Assembly: GCF_009730915.1 (NCBI RefSeq)
Contig: NC_052479.1
Location: 30,319,610 to 30,383,609 of the forward strand
Source: Dioscorea cayenensis subsp. rotundata
Taxonomy: Eukaryota > Streptophyta > Magnoliopsida > Dioscoreales > Dioscoreaceae
Direction: 5' to 3'
DNA: 64,000 nt
Positions 10,545 through 21,684 of the stretch are shown piece after piece (within the stretch, counting starts at the first letter, position 1; every line of letters begins with the position of its first letter). The translations under genes were made by a program, and so were the position numbers. The notes beneath the pieces are model-generated. The model made no database searches and was not told where the DNA came from. It was given only the letters and a program-made list of their open reading frames with translations.

Positions 10545-11152
10545 TGTTATGAATCTAGATATCAAATCCTCAGAGATACTAAACAATCAACAGAAAAGCA
10601 ATCAACAATCTCCAACAACTCAAATTCACCAAGAAAAACTGATTAAACTTCAGAAATTCTCAAGATCTGAGTTCATTTCAACATTCAAGCTAAGATCTCA
10701 GATCTAGGTATTCCAAATCAAATCACAAACAGAGTCTATCTCATCACTGAGTTCAGAACATCAACATCAATCATCCAAACAGAAAGTAAGAACAAGAGCA
10801 ATTAACAAACTAAATGAATAGCAAGAATTAAGATAACCAAATCCGACGAGAAATCTCCTTCGAATTCCTTCTCTCCTCCTCAGAGTAGAGCCTCAGTCTT
10901 CACTAATTTTTCCTTCCCTATTTTCCCTTCTCCTTCTCTATTTAAACACCAGCAATAATCCGCCAAGCGTGTGTTTCCACGCCTTTCTCTCCGTTTCTTT
11001 TCCAGATTCATCTCCACCGTTGGTTGCATAACAACCTTCCCCATCTTGCTGTACGCTCAGAGCATTCTCCATCATTGATAACACCATTTTTAATCATATC
11101 CACCTGGCTTCCTCCCATTGGTTTAGAAGACAATTTATAGGGAAACATTACA
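10545..11152 (-). repeat. 3' LTR of the Ty3/gypsy element
   Basis: About 608 bp, reading on the minus strand from TGTAATG (11152) to CATAACA (10545). Just upstream on that strand is a polypurine tract, GGAGGGGCAAG. It begins five bases beyond the inverted TRIM. No 5' LTR partner is in the window, so the boundaries rest on terminal motifs and the polypurine tract. Confidence 0.65.
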
Positions 11153-12603
11153 CTTGCCCCTCCATCAAAGCAGACCTTGTCCTCAAGGTCTGTGAAAATA
11201 TGAGGATACTGAATCTTCATTACTGAAACGTCTTCCCAAGAATTCTCAGTAATTGGTAACCCCAACCATTGAATTAACACCTGGTTGATTGGTTTACCAT
11301 GACGAAGAACCTGCCGAATTTGAAGAATAAATTCTGGATGAATAATTGGACCCCGATCCTCAGTCTGTGGAGGTAGACGCTGAATACCATCATCCAAGTG
11401 ATCCTTATATAATTTCAACACAGAGACATGAAAGACTGGATGAATTTTAGCATCCTCCGGCAATGCTAAACGATAAGCCACATCACCAATCTTCTGCAGA
11501 ATTTGAAAAGGCCCGAAATACTTCATACTCAATTTATGGTTCTTGCGCAAAAATACAGAATGCTGTCTATATGGCTGTAATTTGACAAGAACTCGATCTC
11601 CCACATTAAAATTCACTTCACAACGCTTCTTATCTGCAAAATGTTTCATGCGTGCCTGAGCCTTAGCCAAATTAGTCCTCAATTGCTTCAATATTTTGTC
11701 CCTCTGTTGTAGTAATTCTGAAACAAGAATTGGATCATCAGAAGTGGGACGATAAGTAATAAGATCAGGAGGTTCGCGACCATACACAGCCTTGAAAGGG
11801 GTCATCCCTAAACTAGTGTGAAAGGCTGTGTTATAAGATAATTCCGCCCATGGAAGCAAATCCACCCATTTTCTGGGATTCTCAGCAATAAAACAGCGCA
11901 AGTAGTGCTCCACGCATTTGTTCAAACTCTCCGTTTGTCCATCAGACTCCGGATGGTAGGCCGAAGACATAGCCAATTTAGTGCCCATATGTTGAAACAA
12001 GGCTTGCCAAAACTTGCTAGTAAAGGCCTTGTCGCGATCACTCACAATAGTCTTAGGTAAGCCATGCAACTTCAGAACATTAGCAATGAATGATTGGGCC
12101 ACTGAATGGCTGGTGAAATTACCTTTCATAGGTATGAAATGTCCATATTTAGATAGTCGGTCGACCACAACAAAAATCACCGAAAACCCCTTGGACAATG
12201 GAAGACCACAAATAAAGTCCATAGAAATGTCCTCCCAAATTTGAGTTGGAATTGGGAGAGGTTGTAGTAAACCAGCAGGATGAGCAGTTGAATGTTTGGC
12301 TCTTTGACAGACATCACAACGTTGCACAAAATCTTTCACTGCACGCCTCATACCTGGCCAGTAAAACTGAGAAGCTAATCTGATAAAAGTTCTCAACTGT
12401 CCTGCATGTCCTCCCAAAAAAGAGGAATGAAATTCCTGCAACAGAGTGGATTGTAATTGAGAATCATTTGGAATGGCAATTTTATCATGCCACCATAACA
12501 ATTTATGCCTCCAATTGAAATCAGAATACTGATGCTGGTCTTGTTCGATAGCATTAATAATATCCTGGAACTGTTTACTTTGTGATTGAGCAGTTTGAAT
12601 CAA
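11008..12603 (-). mobile_element. Ty3/gypsy chromovirus integrase with chromodomain, 5'-truncated
   Basis: C-terminal piece of a retrotransposon polyprotein; an old or partial insertion. In order: HHCC zinc finger (H59, H66, C96, C99), integrase core with D129 in SMDF, D189 in SDRD and E225 in GQTES (35 residues between the last two, the D,D-35-E spacing), a basic C-terminal domain (VGDRVLVKLQPYRQ, KYFGPFQIL, HPVFHVSVLK) and a chromodomain (QVLIQWLGLPITENSWED, about 430-465). Residue numbers count from a TTG at 12603; there is no natural start, and an in-frame stop lies a few codons upstream. Reverse transcriptase, RNase H and gag are missing. The frame runs on into the 3' LTR. Confidence 0.9.
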
Positions 12604-12636
12604 CTGTAATAAGGAAGTCTGCTAAATTGTCTTCAC

Positions 12637-12966
12637 ACATGGCTTCACATGTGATGCAGGATATCCAGGAGGCCATCAACATGCTACCTGATATAAGAAA
12701 ATTCTACTAACTAATTTAACTACTAAGCATGAGAGATGCAAAGGGGAATCGATTGGTGGATTTTTTTCTGACTTTACTTACCTGGTTCCTAATGGATTGC
12801 CACTCATGTGAAGCCATGTGAAAAGCTAGCTCAATGGTAATGGCTGGGTGATGGTAAATTGGAGAAAGGGTGCACATTACAATGAATATAGAGCAGAGGT
12901 TGAATAGGCAAAATTGAAAGTTTAGGGGCTAATGGTTAAGGCTAAACTATAGGATTCAAAATGCTA
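12637..12966. repeat. Fragments of inverted repeats beside the chromovirus
   Basis: ACATGGCTTCACATG near 12637 and CATGTGAAGCCATGTG near 12806 form an inverted pair. Bases 12880-12966 are a diverged inverted copy of the unit duplicated at 8951-9265. No coding capacity. This looks like older repeat DNA into which the TRIM and chromovirus inserted. Confidence 0.4.
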
Positions 12967-13160
12967 TTTTCCTTTGCATTGTTTTGATTAATTTCTTTAG
13001 TAGCTTTTCCTTTTCCTCCATTCCCTCTGGAACCAAACACTGCCTATTGGTTAATATTGAAGAATATGTACAAAAATTGCAGTGCATCTGATCGGTATCA
13101 CCAAACTGTGACTCTGATTTTGGCTCTTGAATGCCAATATTGTACACAACCCGTCTTCTC

Positions 13161-13190
13161 TGTTGTTGTTGTTGTTGTTGTTGTTGTTGA
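13161..13190 (+). repeat. (TTG)n microsatellite
   Basis: About nine TTG/GTT triplets. It gives poly-Gln on the minus strand in a short frame that I do not regard as a gene. A shorter run lies at 13298-13317. Confidence 0.85.
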
Positions 13191-13198
13191 TTTTGTGG

Positions 13199-13415
13199 TT
13201 TGGCTCCACCAGGACACATTTGATTTGGAACAGTAACATCTCCTTGTGTCTAGTCTCACTCATGGTGGTGTTGTTCGAAAACTATTTGTCATCCTAATTG
13301 TTGTTGTTGTTGTTGTTTGGCTCCACCAGGACACATTTGATTTGGACCAGTAACATCTCCTTGTGTCTAGTTTCACTCATGGTGGTGTTGTTTGAATACT
13401 ATTTGTCATCCTAAT
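13199..13415 (+). repeat. Tandem repeat, 117-bp unit, two copies
   Basis: Copies at 13199-13298 and 13316-13415 share TTTGGCTCCACCAGGACACA, TAACATCTCCTTGTGTCTAG and GGTGGTGTTGTT with few changes. The units are separated by, and probably arose at, the TTG runs. Confidence 0.8.
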
Positions 13416-15520
13416 GTCAAACATTGGTTAAATGGATCACTGTAGTCATTGACCTTTCTCAAAATGCTAAATCAGTTGTACAAGTGGACAGGTATTTGTC
13501 ATGGTTGGAAATATTTATGTTATTCAACATTGGCACACCAAACTAACAAAATGATAAATTCAGGATGACTAATCCATCCAACTTTATATGTTATGAGTTT
13601 CCATCATATTAAAGGTTAATTTTGTGAGTAGATTTCCTGGGACTGGATCATTAGTTTACCATTACTTGACAAGTTGACATTAGAAAAAGCACGCAAAATA
13701 TCATCATGAAATGAGCATGTTTCTGCAAAATATCATTTGTTTTAAGCACCTTTACGGTTTCGCATCTCTCCTGCTTTTTACGACTATTATCCACTAATTG
13801 TAATAGTTGATAATGATGTGTCGTTTTCCAATATAGATGGCATTGGGTTGGTCATGTGGCTTAACATTTATTTGTTAGACCATTAGATATGGATTTCTTT
13901 TTCAATCACAAACAATCAATTCTGAAAGTCGGGTCAAAAGCATTTGTAATATATGAGATCAGTGATGCAAGATGTAGAGGCACGCATCAATTGAAGTGTT
14001 TTATTTTGAGTCCTTTTCAATGACTAGGGATGTAGACTTTGGGTCATTTGTGCTATGCAAACCATGTATAGCCAGGCTTGAAGCTTAACCTTACAGGATA
14101 GAAGATACACACATCTATATACAAATTCAGATTTATTCAATGCGAGACTATTAGTTACTATGGCAATATTTTTATTGTTCTTCTATTTCAAATTCCTTAG
14201 CTTGGTTGCTCATTGGCCGGTGAACTGAGATTGATAACTTATCTTCAAATCGGTGGATTACCATATTTAAAGCAAGTCCTCCAATTCATAATTTGCATAC
14301 TTTGTTGGTTTTTTATTTGAGCTCTGATAGAAGGATGCACTTTGTTGGATGTAATTAGTCTATTATTGACATTATATGAACGGACTATAAATTGCCTCAT
14401 GATTTGCACCACGAGGACTATGACCAGAGTGTATGACTTAATAATACTAGAAATTATCTCATGATTTGTTCAAGAACCATGATCACTGTGTATGAAGTAA
14501 AACATTTGCTTTGAAGATAAAACCAGCAGAGCAACCCGAAGAAACTTCAAAGCCAACATTCGTGACAGATTTTGGTGTTGCGACAACTTCAAAGATCCTC
14601 TGGTAAGTTTTAAGGTAAAAAACTCTGGAATTTTGTCAAACTCTCTAGCTTCATTTAAACTGACATCAAGTCTTAATATTTTTGTTATTTTCCATTATTA
14701 TCTGCACTGTTTCTAGAAGATGTGTTTCTTTTTCTTGTTCCTGATACGTAGATTTCAGACTTGCATATGTGATTCTGGAGTCCAGATCCAGATAGTTTTA
14801 TATTGTTTTCAGTACTGCATTTGTTGCGACTTTTAAGTATTTGTCTCAAATCTATATTTTGATTGAAAACTATTGTGTCACTATTTGTACAAACAAAGTT
14901 TTATCAAACTTGCTTTCTGACTCATGAGCAACCATTAATATATATATTTTTTTTTGTCAAAATCACCAGCACTCCACACTATCTTGAGATACATTGAATG
15001 TTATTATTTTATTCTTAGGTAATAAGTAGGTGATATGAGTATGCACTACTCATTATCTCCGGATAAACTTTTCCTTTCCTAGTTTTCCCAATTGTCAACT
15101 ATCTATCTTTGCAGATAATCATCTTGATAAAGAACAATTTATATCTCCTACTCCTACTAAAGTGAAAACTACATATGGGTATCAATTCCCAAAAGTAACC
15201 GTAACTCATTCAGGTCTTATTTATCACAGTGATAGTGCCCCAACACTCACTCTGGAAGGGCCACCATTGGCCCCACTGTACCAGTAACTCCCACCTCAAA
15301 CTTACATATTCCCTTTACCCACCCACCAATTAAAAACCTAGTGGTCCACTAAGCATTCTTCTTTTCCACAGTCCACACCATCACAAAAGAAAACAAACAC
15401 ACATAAAACACCTACTAAGAAAGTTAAATCAATCATCATACATTCCTTCTTTCCTATTTCTTAAAAAAATAATAATAATAAATAAAGAAAAAGTTTGGTG
15501 CTTTTTATTATCTTATCTTT
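13416..15520. other. Intergenic DNA, nothing recognised
   Basis: Long stretch between the repeat nest and the F-box gene. A segment near 14521-14602 ends in a good donor-like CTCTGGTAAGTTT and could be a non-coding or UTR exon, but I see no frame to support a gene. Confidence 0.4.
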
Positions 15521-15525
15521 AACTT

Positions 15526-16599
15526 TTAGGCATAGATGAGTTGGCAACTAACGGGTGCAAGATCCGCAAACTTATCGGATCCTTTGATCAGCTCCCACTC
15601 AATGTTAAGATCCGACCCGTTTCCTCCAACCCGACCCACTCCGACGCTGAGCCCATTTCCAATCACGTACACCGTCCCTTTCACACCGCACGCTGCGTAC
15701 GGCTTCTCTAACAGCAACGGCACTCCTTCACCACCCACCGCTCGCCACGTGTCCTCTTTCTCGTCATAGGTCTTCACTCTTCCCGCCCCGCACTCTGACA
15801 CAACGAACAGCTTGTCATCCACCACCGCGCTCACTCCCGTCCATCCCGTTCGCATCCCTGCCTTCATCTCCTGCCACGTGTCATCATCGACGTCGTACTG
15901 CCCGCCACGTGGAGGGTCCTCGAAGGGCCACTTCCAGCCGCCGGTGATGTAGAGGCGGCGCCCGAGCACTGCGGCGTCGTAGCGTTCTATGTTTCGCCGC
16001 ATCGGAGAGATTTCGGTCCATCGATCGAGATCCGGGTCGTAGCGTTCGACGGAGTTGAGATCGCCCCCGGCGACGACGAGCTGATCGCCGACTGTCGCGG
16101 CGGAGAAGAAGGCGCGTGGTGTGGGCATGGATGCGGCGGAGATCCAGGCGTTGGTGGATGCGTTGAAGGAGAGCACTGTGGGGATCGGAGAGTAGGTATC
16201 AGCACGCATGCCGCCGATGAAGAAGAGGTTGCCGGAGCGGGGAAGGGAAGCGGCGGCGAAGGAGGAGGGGAGGAGAGGGAAAGGGAGAGGGATCGGAGGG
16301 AGAGGAATCCAACGGTAGGAGATGGGATCGAAAGCGAGGCATCGGAGGCGGAGAGAAGGGCGGTGGAAGGCGAAGACAGTGAGGTAAGGAAGGGAAGAAG
16401 AAGGGGAAAGAGATCGGCGGCGAGCGGCGGAGGAGACGGCGGAGGACCACGCCGGAGAGACGGAGCGAGCGAGGGCGTGGTAAGGAAAGGGGAGATGGAG
16501 AAGACACTGCTCTGCGATATCGTCGGGAAGGCCGGGTATTATCGGATCTTGAGGAGGATCCGATTTGGTAATCTCTTTCTCCGTTTCGGATCTTGCCAT
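15526..16599 (-). CDS. F-box/kelch-repeat protein, KUF1-like
   Basis: Substrate-recognition subunit of an SCF ubiquitin ligase. Single exon, 357 residues, GC-rich, with a clean ATG (16599) and TAA stop. The N-terminal F-box (about 20-60) reads IIPGLPDDIAEQCLLHLPF and YHALARSVSPAWSSAV, which recalls Arabidopsis KARRIKIN UPREGULATED F-BOX 1 (At1g31350) more than other kelch F-box proteins I know. Kelch-type strands follow: LFFIGGM, LVVAGGDLNSVERYDPDLDR, LYITGGWKWPFEDPP and LFVVSECGAGRVKTYDEKED, and the protein ends CQLIYA, like the family's usual hydrophobic end. If KUF1-like, it would feed back on KAI2-ligand signalling. The F-box/kelch call is firm; the KUF1 orthology is from memory. Confidence 0.88.
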   Translation of the reverse strand: MARSETEKEITKSDPPQDPIIPGLPDDIAEQCLLHLPFPYHALARSVSPAWSSAVSSAARRRSLSPSSSLPYLTVFAFHRPSLRLRCLAFDPISYRWIPLPPIPLPFPLLPSSFAAASLPRSGNLFFIGGMRADTYSPIPTVLSFNASTNAWISAASMPTPRAFFSAATVGDQLVVAGGDLNSVERYDPDLDRWTEISPMRRNIERYDAAVLGRRLYITGGWKWPFEDPPRGGQYDVDDDTWQEMKAGMRTGWTGVSAVVDDKLFVVSECGAGRVKTYDEKEDTWRAVGGEGVPLLLEKPYAACGVKGTVYVIGNGLSVGVGRVGGNGSDLNIEWELIKGSDKFADLAPVSCQLIYA

Positions 16600-16617
16600 G
16601 GATCCGTTAAGAGAAGA

Positions 16618-16806
16618 TGATGATGATGATGGTTCTCAGACTCAAGACCCTTTGGAATGTGATGGAAGGGGGTGTCATTTTATAATGCTTGTCCTGACTC
16701 GTGGTCCCTGCTTATTGGTGAGTTATCTATTTATTTATTTATTTATTTTTAATTTCATCATCATCATCATCGTGATTGCTTGGGGGTTTGGCATCGTTTT
16801 TATTTA

Positions 16807-16840
<34 letters not shown>

Positions 16841-17260
16841 AATTTTTAAAAAATTAAATGCATTAACTATTGTGTTTAAAAAAATAAAAAATAAAAAAAA
16901 TTGTTTAGTACAAGATTATTATGATTTTTTTTATTATTTTTAAAATTTATATATTTTATATTAGTTTATTTGATTGTATTATTAAATATATTTAGATTGG
17001 ACCTATCCAATAAAAAAAAAAAAGAAGAGGCTATATAGATGTAGTCAAGAAAAAAATGAAAAATCTACTTAAAAAGCTAATAGCTCAAACAATAAATTTA
17101 AATAATGTTATATTTTAGTTTATAAAAATTTGGGGACAAACAATAATTTTCACAAATATTTTTTTAAAATATAATTTTTTATACAGTGTAAACTAATTTA
17201 TAAAATAAACATGCTAAATAATACATTTTTATAAATATTAAAAAAACATATTATTTAAAA
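16618..17260. other. AT-rich upstream region with ATC/ATT microsatellites
   Basis: Begins with GAT repeats (16617-16629), then TTTA repeats near 16727-16747, TCA repeats near 16755-16770 and ATT repeats at about 16804-16830. It is the upstream region of the F-box gene. No gene seen. Confidence 0.6.
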
Positions 17261-17569
17261 AAACGTATATTATTTTTTTAGATTTTTGGTATTAATTTGT
17301 AAAAAAATATTGTTAAAAAAAATCAAAAAGGAGAGAGAAATAGATGAGGGGTTTGGGTTTTGAAAAAGTTTTAAAAAAATTTGAAATAATAAAAATGTTG
17401 TTTCTCTTTTTTTTAACATCAAAATTGTTGCAAAAATTTTAAAATTAAAAACAAAGTGCCATGTTTTTATTAGTTTTGTTTTCAAAACATGAATGAACAA
17501 CAATGTCAAATGACTTTTGAATAATAGAGCGACAGTGCTTTTTTTAGGAATATGAGCAGATCTTAAAGC

Positions 17570-17735
17570 AATCTTTGGAGCCGGATGTACAGTATATGTA
17601 CAGTATGAGAATATTATAGAAATCCCGGGTGAATAGTGTATAAAACAGTACGGATAATAGTACTGTTGGGGGAGAGATTTGAACCCATGACCTCCTCCTT
17701 TACACTTTGATGTCATACCATTAGGCTATCCAATG
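17570..17735 (-). mobile_element. tRNA-derived SINE-like element
   Basis: On the minus strand, TAGCCTAATGG (17728-17718) fits a Pol III A box and GGTTCAAATCT (17685-17675) fits a B box, about 32 bp apart. A non-coding body follows toward 17570. The flanks are AT-rich. The far end is not defined. Confidence 0.5.
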
Positions 17736-17760
17736 GTTGACCAAATGACTTTTTACTTAT

Positions 17761-18600
17761 TAGTTTTTTTTTTAGTTTTTAATTCTCCGATTTTTTAAAA
17801 ACCATGATTTGAAAACAGTCTAGAGTATTTAAAATCTTATAAATGAGTGCAGTGTTTTTTTTACGTACATGAAGATTTGAATTTAAAACCATATCAATTT
17901 TTTATTATTAATTGAAAGACTCATTGATTTTTTAAATCAAACAAATTTATTTAAAATAAATAATAATTTTATTTTTTAAAAAAAAAAGAAAAATAGATAA
18001 TACTCTGAATTTGCAAATGATTATTTGAATTGATTTTATAAAACTTAAAAGAAAAATAATTTCATATTGAAAAAAAAAAATAAAAAAAATTGCTAGTCGG
18101 AAACATAAACTTAGGTGAGCCGCATGGGATGCACATTTTTGTTATATAAATTAAAGTGAGCAGCATCTTCATCACTTCATTCATGAAAGTTATGTAGGGT
18201 CCTTGTCTATGTCCTTCATCTCTTGTTTAATTATCCTTTTTAAGGGCAAAAATTCATATAAAGTTATGCATGGCCATTAGGTAGGGATGGTACATGTCCT
18301 TCAAGGTATATAATAAGAGCTTGATAAAGGTCACCAATTTCACATGTCCTTTGCCAAAATTATTGATCATATATAACATTATTATTATTATTATTATTAT
18401 TAATATTATTAATATTATTATTATTATTATTATGTTTTTTTAAATGAAATTTAAATAAGTTAAAAACAGAGATGTGCGTGTATGTGTAGTTAATATTTCA
18501 AGTTTTCAACGCATGTATTTTTCTGTGTAAATTTTTTTATTTTTAAACCCGATTCTTTAATAGAATACAAATATTCTATGAAAAAAATCTGGTATTGATA
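17761..18600. other. AT-rich intergenic DNA with ATT microsatellite
   Basis: Low-complexity A/T DNA including an (ATT)n run at about 18379-18433. No coding frame or RNA gene recognised. Confidence 0.6.
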
Positions 18601-18639
18601 AACTAAAAGATTGCTGACATTATAACATTATAATGCATT

Positions 18640-18850
18640 GCCAACGATCTTCGAGTCTATTGGTACACGGGTCGCTGATAGAGCTCTCACCGAGTGATGA
18701 AAGTTTGATTCTCGGCTGATGGTACATTTTTGGGAGTTGTGAATAGTAGTTATGTACGGGTGGTTTCAGCGCCCACGTGAGCGTGACCCTATTTCTACTT
18801 GTTCCACTAAAGCTTGTGCACACTCTTTGGGATCTCTAGTGAGTTTGCCC
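18640..18850 (+). mobile_element. SINE-like element, copy 1 of a two-copy family
   Basis: A-box-like TCTATTGGTACACGG near 18656 and B-box-like AGTTTGATTCT (18702-18712). The body (AGTAGTTATGTACGGGTGGT, then GTGAGCGTGACCCT, then ACTTGTTCCAC) lines up with the unit at 49745-49932, including the matching TCTATTGGTA box. TA repeats follow at 18869-18890. Confidence 0.5.
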
Positions 18851-19624
18851 CGCTCCTCTTCCTTAAAAATATATATATATATATATATATTATGCATTGT
18901 GATAATGACAATCTAATACAGTGCACTAATTTAATGTGATATATTTATAGGGATATATATAAGAGAATATAATAATCTAATATATTTGGTTATTATTTTT
19001 TAAATTTTTATTTATTTATTTATTTTAATGTTTCCTTTCCCGGAAAAACAGGTTTGAACTTTGAAGTTGGATGAGTCTTTTTAGTTGATAACTTAAACTA
19101 AGAGATTGTCCACCGAATCCGGTGTTAAATCAGCCAAATTTAAACCTTTCTCTTTAAATTATTAGATTCTAAATGATCACTTGGGACAATTAGAAGGTTG
19201 TATTAAGTAAGTTCTTTTCCAATTACTACACTTGGCCTTTTCCTGTTTGTTTTTTATTTTATTTATTTTCATTTTTTTTAATTGTGTTTTTATTATTCTC
19301 ACCTTTTCAGTTTCCATTGAGAATTTGAATAGAAACTGCTTTATTGATGTAGAAACATGCAAACAGGTTTAATCACTCAAAGGAGTGTAAAAGGTAATGA
19401 ATAATATTCTCCAAAATAAAAATAAAAAGAAAAAGAAAAAGATGTTTTGTAAAATGATTGAGTCATGTGCATTCACATGCATTCACATTTGCAAATAATA
19501 AACAACACATGTTAGGTTGTCATCAGTACAAAAAAGAAATATCTCTACAATGCAAATGCTAAAGTTGAAAATAATCAATTGAAAAATGTGAGTTAAAGTT
19601 GAAAATAATCAATTGAAAAATGTG

Positions 19625-19700
19625 AGTTAGTACAACGGTAATTATCATGAGGTCTCGAGTTTAAATCTTTCATATTATAATTTACTTTTTTTTTTTTTTC
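19625..19700 (+). mobile_element. Short SINE-like fragment
   Basis: TTAGTACAACGGTA resembles an A box and GAGTTTAAATCT a degenerate B box about 34 bp later, followed by a long T run (19685-19699). Small and diverged, so tentative. Confidence 0.3.
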
Positions 19701-20384
19701 TGTGAAAATTCTGTATAAAAAATATCTCTCGTTTTCTTTCTAAAATTACATGATGAGGGATTATCTCCAAGAGATCAGTCAAATTACCATAACTAGTGTA
19801 TTTTTATATTCGTTTATCATTTACTTTGTTGTTTATCAACTTTTGCTAATTAAAGAATAAAAAATAAAAAAATAATATTAACTAAATTAAAAATTAATCA
19901 ACTATATATAACAAGAAAAAGCTATAAGATAAGCATTTCTAAACCACTAGTAAGCATGAAATAAAATTAATCCATGGCATGGTGATGATGAATTTAAAAT
20001 TTTTGTTCAGTGAGGCAAATTAAAAAAAAAAAAGAAAATAATTATTATTATATTAATTTTTTAAAAATTAGTATGATAAATGGTTATCATTATGTATTAT
20101 TTTTCAAATATATCATTATGGACTTTTTCAAATTGCAGTGGGAGCAAGTGCCGACTATCTTAAATGTGTATCCATTCCGTGTGAGAACAGAGTGAAGTGA
20201 TATATTTTATAAGTCTTACATACAAAGAAATGCATGTGACAAAGTGACGATGCGTCAACAACGATATCAATAGAATTTGACCAAAAGAGATTATAAATAA
20301 ATAAATAAATAAATAAATAAAAGGTGATTTGATGTTTATTTTGGAGTAACCATTATGGTGCGTCAATTATTGAATGACTTACAA

Positions 20385-20570
20385 CCGGTCTTTAGGTTAA
20401 TTGGTACCGAGTTTCTTATGTAGGTCATTCATTTTAGGGAGGACCCAAAATTGAATCTCATGTCCACGCAAGATGAGAGTACATGAGTCGGTGTTGAGCT
20501 CTGCTCCTCATATGTACACTTTCCTGGCTTACTCTTAAATAGAGGGCGCTTGTCGTCTATGCGTCAACCG
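20385..20570 (+). mobile_element. SINE-like fragment
   Basis: GGTTAATTGGTACCGAG (A-box-like) and AAATTGAATCTC (B-box-like) sit about 50 bp apart, with a body ending in CTTACTCTTAAATAGAGGG. Tentative; no poly(A) seen. Confidence 0.3.
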
Positions 20571-21361
20571 AAAAATTATTAAATGACTTAATAGTATGAT
20601 ACAAGAGTGCAAAAGGAAAGATAATAATTCAAATTTTTTTTATGACAGTACTGTAATTGTATTATTCACACACGGTATATTTTAACACGATATTGTTTAT
20701 CAATATTGTTCACAAGGACGGGTGTGGATCCAGTGTTGGGGTTTCACCCCCCAAGATTGCATAGCAGGATGATTTTTATAGAAGGTTATGCACCTCTACC
20801 TTTCTCTTTTGAGAACCTACTTATTTTGTTGTGATTTTATAAAAAGTTGGTTTATACTTATTTTTTATTTTTAGTTATTTATATTCTGAATATCAAAATA
20901 TATATTAGTTTTTGGAGACTTGGATAGTTTTAAAATAAAATTTATGTTTATAAATATAATGTAATATTTTGTTGCTGGTCTAAAGCAGGTTGTCTCAGAA
21001 TAACCTTCAATTTATGTATTTATTTATTTTCATGCCACCCCTTCATAAATAATGAAATTACTTGCAATCCATTATCTTTTTTTAACTATATTTTATTTTT
21101 CACTATTTTAATTTGTAATAAAATTATTTTATTACCATTTTATTTATATAGTAAATCTACCTTTGATTTTTGTTCAAAAATTTGAAATTATTTCTATGTT
21201 TTGCAAGTAAACGCTAAAAAATAACACTTTAAAAAAAAAATTAAAGCCAATTTCTGTCAATTTGTATTTATGTATACACAACTGAGTTTTTTTTTTTTTT
21301 TCAATATGTTTTCAAATTTGATCAAATATAAATAATTTAGTTAATAGGCCTTTATATGATT

Positions 21362-21446
21362 GGCCCATGTAACGGCCCAGATACTATCCAAGGCCCATTA
21401 CGGCCCACTACTTGACCACCCTACCATCTCCTCGTCTCTATAAATA
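21362..21446 (+). promoter_or_regulatory. Promoter of the TFIIH p62 gene (site II elements, TATA)
   Basis: Four GGCCCA/GGCCCAC words in about 50 bp (21362-21409) match the site II motif of plant housekeeping genes, followed by TATAAATA at 21439-21446, about 240 bp before the ATG. AAACCCTAA at about 21567 resembles a telo-box. Together these suit a constitutive growth-linked gene. Confidence 0.65.
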
Positions 21447-21684
21447 CCCATCGCCGGGTTCTCAAAGCAAGCTCGGCGGCGGGGACGACGGCGGCGGCGG
21501 CGGCGGAGAAGCTCGAGCGATCCCGAAGGCCCTGTTATCCTTCTAATCGGATTGCCATCATCACGAAACCCTAAACCTTGTTGTGAAACCAAATCGTGGG
21601 GAAAACCCTCGAATCGATCTCGTTCGACTGTTCCAAGTCCTCGTTTCGGCCTCGTCCCGTTGATTTTCTGCCCGATCTTTGAGA

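Noticed and set aside
12956-13219. Minus-strand frame with a poly-Gln run
   Set aside because: Produced by the TTG microsatellite; no flanking domains and it lies in repeat DNA.
13270-13320. Short regular repeats as a CRISPR-like array
   Set aside because: Plant nuclear DNA and only two units of a microsatellite-linked duplication; no repeat-spacer pattern.
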